From an uncultured Streptomyces sp. (GTDB lineage: Bacteria > Actinomycetota > Actinomycetes > Streptomycetales > Streptomycetaceae), in contig CAMLJW010000380.1 in assembly GCA_946480485.1 (NCBI GenBank), positions 1 to 5,284 on the forward strand: DNA of 5,284 nt, given 5' to 3'. Position numbers and translations under genes: made by a program. Shown piece after piece: positions 1 to 5,284 of this stretch. The notes under the pieces were generated by a model, which was given only the letters and a program-made list of their open reading frames with translations, was not told the origin of the DNA and ran no database searches. Within the stretch, counting starts at the first letter, position 1; the number at the start of each line of letters is the position of its first letter.

Positions 1-124
1 GACCCCGCCAAGGGACCAGCACCACGTCCTAAGGGTGGCTGCTACGCCAGGGCGAAGCGGGCGAAGACTGAGCGTGGTCGGGGACCGTGGCGTCTCGTCG
101 GTGGGTGATGTGGACCAACTCCAA

Positions 125-211
125 GGGTCACGTCAGATCGACCACATCCTGGTCAGCCGCGAGCTGTTGTTCAGCGTCACTCGGCTGCTCAACGACGGCA
201 AGGACCTAGCC
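125..211 (+). pseudogene. C-terminal remnant of an endonuclease/exonuclease/phosphatase (EEP)-fold protein
   Basis: The plus-strand frame starting at 125 reads GSRQIDHILVSRELL and continues through SVTRLLNDGKDL. The IDHILVS segment matches the conserved 'IDHxLVS' strand near the C-terminus of EEP-fold hydrolases (exonuclease III/DNase I-like; metal-dependent phosphodiesterases). In that family a SDHxPV motif with the catalytic histidine should follow within about 40 residues. Here the reading instead runs into sequence antisense to the 3' end of glpB and no SDH motif appears. Upstream, the same frame is open to the window edge, but residues before GSRQ do not resemble the family, so the 5' part may be frameshifted or foreign. 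I infer a truncated, non-functional relic. The similarity is from memory over under 30 residues, so a chance match is possible. Confidence 0.45.
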
Positions 212-217
212 TGTTGC

Positions 218-1468
218 TCAGGCCCCGGCCAGCAGCTCGGCCGCCCTGGCCGCGGTGGCGAGGCCGACCCCCTCGCGGGAGCCTTCGGCGGTGGGGTCGT
301 GACCGGCCAGCTGGGTGCCGATGACGCGCACATTGCCCAGTACGGGCGCGCCCGCGCGGTCGACCGGGCGGAGCTCGCGGTTCACCCTGACGCCGGCCTG
401 GGCCAGCCGATGCGAGCCGAAGAAGTCCGCGGCCAGGAACTCGGTACGGTGAGCGAAGCCATCGATGGGCAACCCGAGCACTGTCTCGGCCAGGGTGCCG
501 TCGCGGTAGGTCTCGATCCCCCCACCGGCCACGCCCCCCGTCGCCAGGACCACTTCGTCGCACGGGATCCGGACCGGGCCCGAGGCGCCCTCGCCGAGGA
601 CGGCCGTAACCCGGTCGCCGTCGCGCTCGGCCCCAATCGCCGGGAGCCCGAGCCGCCAGCCCACACCGAGTTCGCTGAGCCGCTCTCGCCAGGCGTCGAA
701 CAGCCGCAGCCCCGGAATCGACGGTGGCGGCAGGGCCGCCTCAACCACCCGGAGCCCGGCCAGCTCTTGGAGGTCGGCCCACGCCTCGGCGGCGTTGGCG
801 AGCCCGATCACGGCCGGGACCACGCACACGTCGGCGCCAGCGGCGGCGCGGCCGAGCGTGCCGGCCACCGCCCCGCGGAACTCCCTCCCGTCGAAGGCGC
901 GGGCCAGCTCGACCGCGTTGACATGGCGTCCGCGGAATCCCTGGGGCAGCGGGATCTCGATCGGCACGGCGTCCAGGCCGATCCGGTGCAGCCGGTCGGC
1001 GCACAGGTGGGACGAGAAGTCCTCGAAGCCGGCAAAGCCGATGGCGGCGACCCGCCCGGCGAGGGCGCCGTCGCTCTGGGTCTGGAGCAGCGCGGTGGTG
1101 CGCCGGGTCCCGATGCCCGTGATCTGGCTGCGGTTGACGGCCGGGTCGCCGACCAGCTCGATGCCGGCCCGGTCGGTCAGCGCCCGCACGTGCCCGATCC
1201 CGGCCAGCAGCGCGCCCTCGCCGACCAGCGAGTACGGGTGCCCGTCGGGTAGCCGGCCGAGTGCTTCCAACGGGCGTTCCACGGGTTCCCCGGCCCCCGC
1301 CTCGTCCCCGGCCGGCAGGCGCCCCAGCACGTCGATCCCCCCGGCGGCCCAGTGCGTGAAGCCGTGACCGCGCGCGATCACCTGGACCTGCCGGCCTGCC
1401 TCGGCCAGCATGGTCGCCGCCGCCAGCCCGGACGAGCCGGCCCCGATGACCACGACGTCGGCGCCCAT
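218..1468 (-). CDS. glpB: Anaerobic-type glycerol-3-phosphate dehydrogenase subunit B (GlpB)
   Basis: This 416-residue flavoprotein is the second subunit of the anaerobic sn-glycerol-3-phosphate dehydrogenase, which oxidises glycerol-3-phosphate to dihydroxyacetone phosphate. In the family GlpB is thought to help pass electrons from GlpA towards the membrane quinone pool. An N-terminal Rossmann dinucleotide fold is visible (VVVIGAGSSG, glycines 9, 11 and 14). Landmarks shared with E. coli GlpB as I remember it are HPYSL (77-81), PPSIPGLRL (248-256), an FAD-domain LATGG (308-312), and a C-terminal IGTQLAGHDP (383-392) followed by a Gly-rich helix start. Length is close to the E. coli protein (about 419). 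I chose ATG at 1468 because AAGGGGG (1481-1475) sits 6 nt upstream; a GTG one codon earlier (1471) would leave only 3 nt. The start overlaps the glpA stop by one base, so translation is probably coupled. Nothing looks broken. Confidence 0.93.
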   Translation of the reverse strand: MGADVVVIGAGSSGLAAATMLAEAGRQVQVIARGHGFTHWAAGGIDVLGRLPAGDEAGAGEPVERPLEALGRLPDGHPYSLVGEGALLAGIGHVRALTDRAGIELVGDPAVNRSQITGIGTRRTTALLQTQSDGALAGRVAAIGFAGFEDFSSHLCADRLHRIGLDAVPIEIPLPQGFRGRHVNAVELARAFDGREFRGAVAGTLGRAAAGADVCVVPAVIGLANAAEAWADLQELAGLRVVEAALPPPSIPGLRLFDAWRERLSELGVGWRLGLPAIGAERDGDRVTAVLGEGASGPVRIPCDEVVLATGGVAGGGIETYRDGTLAETVLGLPIDGFAHRTEFLAADFFGSHRLAQAGVRVNRELRPVDRAGAPVLGNVRVIGTQLAGHDPTAEGSREGVGLATAARAAELLAGA

Positions 1469-3216
1469 CACCGGCCCCCTTCGGTCGGCTCCGGGAGCGG
1501 CCCGCGGGGGCCGCCGGGCGGCCCGGCGTCGGTGGCCCGGCGCCCCTCGGTGTCGCCGGTCAGGCCCTCCCCGCCGACCCCACGCCCCGGGCCGGCCTGG
1601 CGCGGCCCAGACCAGTCGTCGCCCGTGGCGGCCGCCTGGATCTGCTCGTCCTCGCCCGGCTCCCGCTCCACCGTGTCCAGGGCGAGGATGCCGCGGTAGA
1701 TCGCGTCGTTGCGCAGCGCCTGGACCGCCGCCTGGCCCCAGGCCACTGCTCGCAGCCCGCGCCAGCGCTCCTGCATGAACAAGCGCAGGTTGCCCAGCGG
1801 GTCACCGACGTCCGGCCGCCTGGCCGCGACGACGGCGGCGGCACGCCAACCGCACCCGCCGCCCTGGGTAGGTCCGAAGCCGAGCCGGTACTGGCGGCGC
1901 AGGTCGTCAAGCTGGGTCACGCCGGCCCCGACGGCCTCCTCGATGGTGCGGCGGGTGATCAGCTCGCACTCGCAGGCCAGCGGGCCGTCGGCCTGCCCGG
2001 CACCGGCCGACGGGCGGGCCAGCGGGCGGGTCGGCTGACGGATGCCCTGCTCGGCGCCGGGCAGGGGCGTGATCGCGGTCATGCAGGGACGCTCCTCGCC
2101 ACGCTTGGCGACCATGACGTCCACGACCTTCTGGGCCATCTGCCTGGAGGTGGTGAGCTTGCCACCCACGATCGACAGCAAGTTGGGCACTCCATCCCCG
2201 GGCTCGTGGTCCAAGACGGTGAAGGTGCGGCTGACGCTGCGGCCGTGCCCGCCCGCTTCGCCCTGGACCGGGTCGTACAGGGGCCGGTGGCCGCTGTAGG
2301 CGCGCAGGGCGCGACCGTGGGCGATGGCGGGTACCAGCTTGGCTGTCTGGTCGATGATCAGGTCGATCTCCAGCGGGGCGACGCTGGGATCGTCGGCGTC
2401 GTCGGCCTCGGTCGATGTGGTCCCAAGGATCGCCGCGTCGTAGGCCGGCACGATGATGTCGCCGTCGGTCGGCATGCGGCAGTGGGTGACCAGCGAGCGC
2501 ACGTAGCGGCCGGCCATCACGACCATGACACCCTTGTCCGGGACCATCCGGAACGGGGCCCCGGCCATGGCACCAATCCGCCCGGCCCAGGCCCCGGCCG
2601 CGTTGATCACCCAGCGGCAGCCGATGGTCCGGCCCCTGCCGCCGACCAGGTCATGGACGCGGACCGCGCTGACCCGACCGTCGCCGTCGCGCTCGAAGCC
2701 GACGACCGGGTGGTGCACCAGGACCCGGCCGCCTCTGGCCTCGGCGCCGTAGGCCATTGACCACAGCAGCCTCCAGGCGTCCATGCTGCCGTCGGTCGGC
2801 ACCCAGAAGGCCCGCTCGATCCGGTCGGTAAGGGCCGGCTCCTCGCGACGGGCCGCGGCCGGGTCGACCTCCTCGCACGGCACGCCGGTCTCGGCACAGC
2901 CGGTGACGAAACGGTCGCCGTAGCCCAGATCGTGCTCGGGCAACAGGATGAAGAAGCCGCCTGTGTCCTCGATGGTATGCGGCGCGATCCGGCGCAGGAC
3001 GGCGTTCTCCTCGACGCACTCGCGGGCCGACGGCAGGTCGTTGACCGCGTACCGGGCGCCCGAATGCAGCTCGCCGTGCCAGCGCCCCGATGTGCCCGTC
3101 CCCAGGTCGGAGCGGTCCACCAGGACCGCCTCGATACCGCGCAGGGCCAGGTCCCACAACACGGCCGTCCCGGTGGCGCCCCCGCCGATCACCACGACGT
3201 CGGTCTCGCGCAGCAT
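1468..3216 (-). CDS. glpA: Anaerobic-type glycerol-3-phosphate dehydrogenase subunit A (GlpA), with atypical [2Fe-2S] domain
   Basis: This is the catalytic FAD subunit (582 residues) that oxidises sn-glycerol-3-phosphate to dihydroxyacetone phosphate. Visible landmarks: Rossmann motif VVVIGGGATG (7-16); the GlpA/GlpD-family loop GTGTSGRWHGELHSGARY (39-56); VINAAGAWAG (203-212); SGHRPLYDP (308-316); GGKLTTSR (351-358). A C-terminal BFD-like domain starts at CEC (C415, C417), continues through LDDLRRQYRLGFG, and ends at GGGC (C455). A final ERWRGLRAVAWGQA helix (483-496) matches the E. coli GlpA C-terminus. In E. coli the stretch corresponding to GPTQGGGC carries a further cysteine; here that residue is Thr450. 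Residues about 522-582 form a Gly/Pro/acid-rich tail, probably disordered, that makes the protein some 40 residues longer than E. coli GlpA. Start: the frame is open to 3333, but ATG at 3216 has AAGGGAG 6 nt upstream and begins right at the Rossmann strand. First gene of the glpAB operon. Confidence 0.94.
   Translation of the reverse strand: MLRETDVVVIGGGATGTAVLWDLALRGIEAVLVDRSDLGTGTSGRWHGELHSGARYAVNDLPSARECVEENAVLRRIAPHTIEDTGGFFILLPEHDLGYGDRFVTGCAETGVPCEEVDPAAARREEPALTDRIERAFWVPTDGSMDAWRLLWSMAYGAEARGGRVLVHHPVVGFERDGDGRVSAVRVHDLVGGRGRTIGCRWVINAAGAWAGRIGAMAGAPFRMVPDKGVMVVMAGRYVRSLVTHCRMPTDGDIIVPAYDAAILGTTSTEADDADDPSVAPLEIDLIIDQTAKLVPAIAHGRALRAYSGHRPLYDPVQGEAGGHGRSVSRTFTVLDHEPGDGVPNLLSIVGGKLTTSRQMAQKVVDVMVAKRGEERPCMTAITPLPGAEQGIRQPTRPLARPSAGAGQADGPLACECELITRRTIEEAVGAGVTQLDDLRRQYRLGFGPTQGGGCGWRAAAVVAARRPDVGDPLGNLRLFMQERWRGLRAVAWGQAAVQALRNDAIYRGILALDTVEREPGEDEQIQAAATGDDWSGPRQAGPGRGVGGEGLTGDTEGRRATDAGPPGGPRGPLPEPTEGGR
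1475..1481 (-). promoter_or_regulatory. Ribosome binding site of glpB
   Basis: Read on the minus strand this is AAGGGGG, lying inside the last codons of glpA. It is 6 nt from the ATG at 1468 but only 3 nt from the alternative GTG at 1471, so it decides the glpB start and supports translational coupling through the TGATG overlap. Confidence 0.7.
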
Positions 3217-3222
3217 CGCCTG

Positions 3223-3229
3223 CTCCCTT
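3223..3229 (-). promoter_or_regulatory. Ribosome binding site of glpA
   Basis: Minus-strand AAGGGAG with a 6-nt spacer before the ATG at 3216. It settles the start within a frame that is open for a further 39 codons upstream; those upstream codons are rich in Gly, Pro and Arg and do not look like GlpA. Confidence 0.75.
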
Positions 3230-3321
3230 CGCGGCCAGCGCCCGTCGTACCAAGCGTACTGCCGCGCTGGGGGTGGTCGGCCACCTTCGGGACCAAACCG
3301 GCGCCCCGCCGGGGCCCATGC

Positions 3322-3502
3322 CGGCCCGTCCAAGCCGCCGTCGATCGACGCTTCAACCGGTGCGCTACAACGCCGCCCGCACGATCCAGGCGTTCAGCGC
3401 CCGGCTACGCCAGCAGATCGAGCTGGACACCTGACCGGCGAGCTGCTCACCGTGCTCGACCAGCCGATGCAGCCGATAGTGCCCTCGCCGCCCGTCAGAT
3501 GA
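3322..3502 (+). pseudogene. Frameshifted 3' fragment of a multi-pass sensor-like membrane protein
   Basis: Three short plus-strand segments in successive frames join into one recognisable tail: PVQAAVDRRFNR (3325-3360), then RYNAARTIQAFSARLRQQIE (3363-3422) ending LDT and a stop, then LTGELLTVLDQPMQP (from 3433). Together they resemble the conserved post-membrane segment ('VDRRFNRRRYDAARTI...' then 'DTLTxELLxVVDQTMQP') that I recall in actinobacterial and Chloroflexi proteins annotated as multi-pass, sensor-kinase-like or hypothetical membrane proteins. The second break is consistent with loss of one C in GAC ACC CTG, giving GACACCTGA and a premature stop. The first break, between 3360 and 3363, also needs an indel. 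No transmembrane region precedes it, since glpA occupies that side. The usual 'SLWLRP' ending is not readable after MQP. I infer a decayed gene end, not an expressed product. Confidence 0.65.
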
Positions 3503-3773
3503 ATTCCAGGGACGCAACACAAGGCTGATGCAGGGTGCCGGAGGGATTCGATGAACTGGCCATGGCCATCTGATCGGGCGGAGGTCGAGGCTCCAGCATG
3601 CCCTTGGTCGCCGCAATGCAACAACGCCGGCGGACTCGGTTGCTGCCTCACTGCGGTTCAGAATCGGCTTTCAGCGGTCCACCCTCCTCCATCGCTCGTG
3701 ATCAGCGAGCAGACCATACGACGCTGGACCGACAAGTCGTTGTAGCGGGTGAGGAAGTTCGTCGACGGGTCGC
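3503..3773. other. Spacer with no recognisable gene; two weak small-ORF candidates
   Basis: No known protein family, RNA gene, inverted repeat or intrinsic terminator was found here on either strand. Two weak candidates exist. On the plus strand, ATG at 3551 follows GGAGGG (3540-3545) with a 5-nt spacer and opens a 64-codon frame to 3745. Its product begins MNWPWPSDR, has four cysteines, and matches nothing I recognise. On the minus strand, GTG at 3777 opens a 39-codon frame to 3658 (MSDPSTNFLTRYNDL...) that overlaps the zinc-ribbon stop as GTGA. The two candidates are antisense to each other over 3658-3745, so at most one is likely to be real, and neither has homology support. Confidence 0.4.
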
Positions 3774-3908
3774 TCACGACCGGCCGCGCCTGCGGATCCG
3801 CTCGAACGGGCTCGCGCAGGCGGCACAGAGCCACTGGGATGTCATGACCGTCGGTCCGACCTCGCCGACCCGCTCGACCTCGTCGGAGCCGCACCACGGG
3901 CAGATCAC
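3774..3908 (-). CDS. Small single zinc-ribbon protein (44 aa), PaaD C-terminus-like
   Basis: The minus-strand product begins M-ICPWCGSDEVERVGEV and carries two CxxC knuckles, C3-P-W-C6 and C28-A-A-C31, separated by 21 residues, the spacing of a rubredoxin-type zinc ribbon that would bind one zinc. After the second knuckle comes SPFERIRRRGRS. The layout (CPWCGS, a small central Gly-rich strand, CxxC, then PFE/D and a basic end) resembles the C-terminal zinc ribbon of PaaD from phenylacetate degradation, and small stand-alone actinobacterial proteins of that type. An in-frame stop at 3912-3914 leaves GTG at 3908 as the only plausible start. The nearest purine-rich site, AGGGAG (3930-3925), is 16 nt away, so initiation looks weak and a frameshifted or shortened N-terminus is possible. 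It lies divergently from the acyl-CoA dehydrogenase gene. Its specific role is unknown. Confidence 0.7.
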   Translation of the reverse strand: MICPWCGSDEVERVGEVGPTVMTSQWLCAACASPFERIRRRGRS

Positions 3909-4094
3909 GCGTCAGAGGCTTGGGCTCCCTGGGGAACGCGACGGCGACGTCGCCCGCGCCATCGAGGGCGAGTTTGGGCGGCCGGCTGCAGGTCCGCGCG
4001 GCGTGAGGCGACGGACGATGAGACCACCGACCGGGCGTAAGGCCTGGTCGAACGGGCACAATCAGTCCAGGACCAGCAACGGGCAGCCGGCAAC

Positions 4095-4099
4095 GGAGG
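4095..4099 (+). promoter_or_regulatory. Ribosome binding site of the acyl-CoA dehydrogenase gene
   Basis: GGAGG with a 7-nt spacer before the GTG at 4107, a near-ideal site that fixes the start. No convincing -35/-10 pair was found in the roughly 200 nt upstream; CACAAT at 4057-4062 could pass as a -10 box but has no partner at the right distance. Confidence 0.75.
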
Positions 4100-4106
4100 C
4101 GGTACG

Positions 4107-5284
4107 GTGAGCCGGGACACACAGGCACATACGGAGCAGCACTCCCGCAAGGTCGCCGAGGCGGCGCGCGAGCAGGACTGGCAGCAGCCGAGCTTCGGCA
4201 AGGAGCTGTTCCTCGGTCGGCTGCGGCTCGACCTGATCCATCCCCACCCGCGCCCGACCGAGCAGGAGCGGCGCAAGGGCGAGGCCTTCCTGGCGCGGCT
4301 GGAGGCGTTCCTCCGCGAGACGGTCGACCCGCTGCAGATCGAGCGCGACGCCAAGATCCCCGACGAAGTCGTGCGGGGCCTGGGCGAGCTGGGCGCGTTC
4401 GGCATCAAAATCGACGAGCGCTACGGCGGCCTCGGCCTGTCCCAGGTCTACTACAACCGGGCGCTGGCCCTGGCGGCGTCGGCGCACTCCTCGATCAGCG
4501 TGCTGCTCAGCGCCCACCAGTCGATCGGGGTGCCCGAGCCGGTGCGGCTGTTCGGCACCGAGGACCAGCAGCGGCGCATCCTGCCGGGCGTGGCCAAGGA
4601 CCAGGTCAGCGCGTTCCTGCTGACCGAGCCCGACGTGGGCAGCGACCCGGCCCGCATGCGCACCACCGCCACACCGACCGAGGACGGCAGCGCGTATGTG
4701 CTCAACGGCTCCAAGCTGTGGACCACCAACGGCGTGATCGCCGACATGCTGGTGGTGATGGCGGTCGTGCCCCGCTCCCAAGGGCACCGGGGCGGCATCA
4801 CCGCGTTCGTGGTCGACGCCCACACGCCCGGGATCACCGTCACCCACCGCAACCAGTTCATGGGGCTGCGCGGGATCGAGAACGGCGTCACCGTCTTCGA
4901 CAACGTCCGCGTCCCGGCCGCCGACCGCCTCGGCGAGGAAGGCCGCGGGCTCAAGATCGCGCTGCAGACGCTCAACACGGGGCGGCTGTCCCTGCCCGCC
5001 ATCTGCTGCGCGGCGGCCAAGTGGTCGCTGCGGATCGCCCGGCAGTGGTCCAACGAGCGGGTCCAGTGGGGCAAGCCGATCGGCAAGCACGAGGCCGTCG
5101 CCGCCAAGCTCGCGTTCATCGCCGGCATGGCCTACGGGATGGAGTCGATGCTGGAGCTGGCCAGCGCGCTGGCCGACGACAAGCGCAACGACATCCGCAT
5201 CGAGGCCGCCCTGACCAAGCTATACACCAGCGAGATGGCCTGGCTGGTCGCCGACGAGCTGGTCCAGCTGCGCGGCGGGCGCGG
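4107..5284 (+). CDS. Acyl-CoA dehydrogenase, VLCAD/ACAD9-like (3' end beyond window)
   Basis: An FAD enzyme introducing the alpha-beta double bond into fatty acyl-CoA, the first step of beta-oxidation; 392 full codons are present and the frame is still open at the edge. The N-terminal extension (SFGKELFLGRLRLDLIHPHP, 29-48) is typical of the larger actinobacterial VLCAD/ACAD9-like branch. The all-alpha N-domain contains LGELGAFGIKIDERYGGLGL (92-111). The middle beta-domain carries the flavin-contacting AFLLTEPDVGSDPA (169-182) and KLWTTNG (203-209). Next come FMGLRGIENGVTVFDNVRVP (251-270) and the C-terminal helical domain with NTGRL (290-294) and VQWGKPIGKHEAVA (319-332). The reading ends at LVQLRGGRG, so the following FEGSSEI-type segment with the expected catalytic glutamate is not visible. 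Full family members are roughly 600 residues or more. GTG at 4107 is set by GGAGG seven bases upstream. Substrate chain length cannot be told from the sequence. Confidence 0.93.
   Translation, partial: MSRDTQAHTEQHSRKVAEAAREQDWQQPSFGKELFLGRLRLDLIHPHPRPTEQERRKGEAFLARLEAFLRETVDPLQIERDAKIPDEVVRGLGELGAFGIKIDERYGGLGLSQVYYNRALALAASAHSSISVLLSAHQSIGVPEPVRLFGTEDQQRRILPGVAKDQVSAFLLTEPDVGSDPARMRTTATPTEDGSAYVLNGSKLWTTNGVIADMLVVMAVVPRSQGHRGGITAFVVDAHTPGITVTHRNQFMGLRGIENGVTVFDNVRVPAADRLGEEGRGLKIALQTLNTGRLSLPAICCAAAKWSLRIARQWSNERVQWGKPIGKHEAVAAKLAFIAGMAYGMESMLELASALADDKRNDIRIEAALTKLYTSEMAWLVADELVQLRGGR

Noticed and set aside
35..1252. A 405-codon plus-strand open frame covering most of glpB
   Set aside because: It is antisense to the well-supported glpB gene and its product is compositionally biased (Gly, Arg, Pro, Asp) without domain motifs, as expected from high-GC third positions on the opposite strand. 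Only its first part (before 211) has a family resemblance, reported as a relic.
2206..2760. Plus-strand frame of 184 codons inside glpA
   Set aside because: Antisense to conserved GlpA motifs, with a biased composition and no initiation signal of note.
3303..3315. GCCCC/GGGGC hairpin with a 3-nt loop between glpA and the membrane-protein remnant
   Set aside because: The stem is only 5 bp and no T-run follows on either strand; in this GC-rich background such short palindromes are expected by chance, so it is not called a terminator or operator.
3654..3670. GGTTCAGAATC resembling a tRNA T-loop
   Set aside because: The flanking bases do not pair into a T-stem, and no acceptor, D or anticodon arms could be fitted around it.
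3598..4110. A 170-codon plus-strand frame ending in a GTGA overlap with the acyl-CoA dehydrogenase start
   Set aside because: The overlap looks operon-like, but the product has no recognisable motif, there is no good Shine-Dalgarno before 3598, and it runs antisense through the zinc-ribbon gene.
4062..5090. A 342-codon minus-strand frame
   Set aside because: It is the antisense shadow of the acyl-CoA dehydrogenase; its Arg/Gly/Asp/His-rich product has no motifs.
1..5284. CRISPR arrays, insertion-sequence ends, integrase or transposase genes
   Set aside because: No spaced direct repeats, terminal inverted repeats or DDE/tyrosine-recombinase motifs were seen in any frame. No evidence of a new multi-gene defence or mobile system was found.

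Overview
This GC-rich window (G/C at most third codon positions, GTG starts alongside strong GGAGG-like Shine-Dalgarno sites) looks like a chromosomal piece of a high-GC Gram-positive bacterium, most probably an actinomycete or a related soil lineage. The assignment rests on codon style and on remembered family resemblance, not on a marker gene.

Layout. Positions 1-217 hold no intact gene. A short plus-strand stretch (about 125-211) reads like the C-terminal end of an endonuclease/exonuclease/phosphatase-fold protein cut off by the neighbouring operon. Positions 218-3216 on the minus strand form a tight two-gene operon, glpA then glpB, for the two flavoprotein subunits of an anaerobic-type sn-glycerol-3-phosphate dehydrogenase. 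The genes overlap by one base (TGATG) and each has a good Shine-Dalgarno site. The expected third gene, glpC (membrane iron-sulfur anchor), does not begin in the 217 bases left after glpB. GlpA keeps a C-terminal [2Fe-2S] (BFD-like) domain, but one of its four expected cysteines is a threonine.

Positions 3217-4106 are a low-density spacer. It contains a plus-strand pseudogene fragment (3322-3502) spread over three reading frames, resembling the cytoplasmic tail of actinobacterial/Chloroflexi multi-pass sensor-like membrane proteins. It also contains a 44-residue zinc-ribbon gene on the minus strand (3774-3908). Two small weak ORFs lie in the same spacer.

From 4107 to the right edge the plus strand encodes a VLCAD/ACAD9-like acyl-CoA dehydrogenase, cut off just before the region that should carry its catalytic glutamate.

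Functionally, the intact genes point to lipid-derived carbon use: GlpAB would oxidise the glycerol-3-phosphate backbone and the acyl-CoA dehydrogenase would start fatty-acid beta-oxidation. They are divergently arranged, separated by about 0.9 kb, and no shared regulation can be shown. Gene debris on both sides of the glp operon suggests rearrangement or insertion here.
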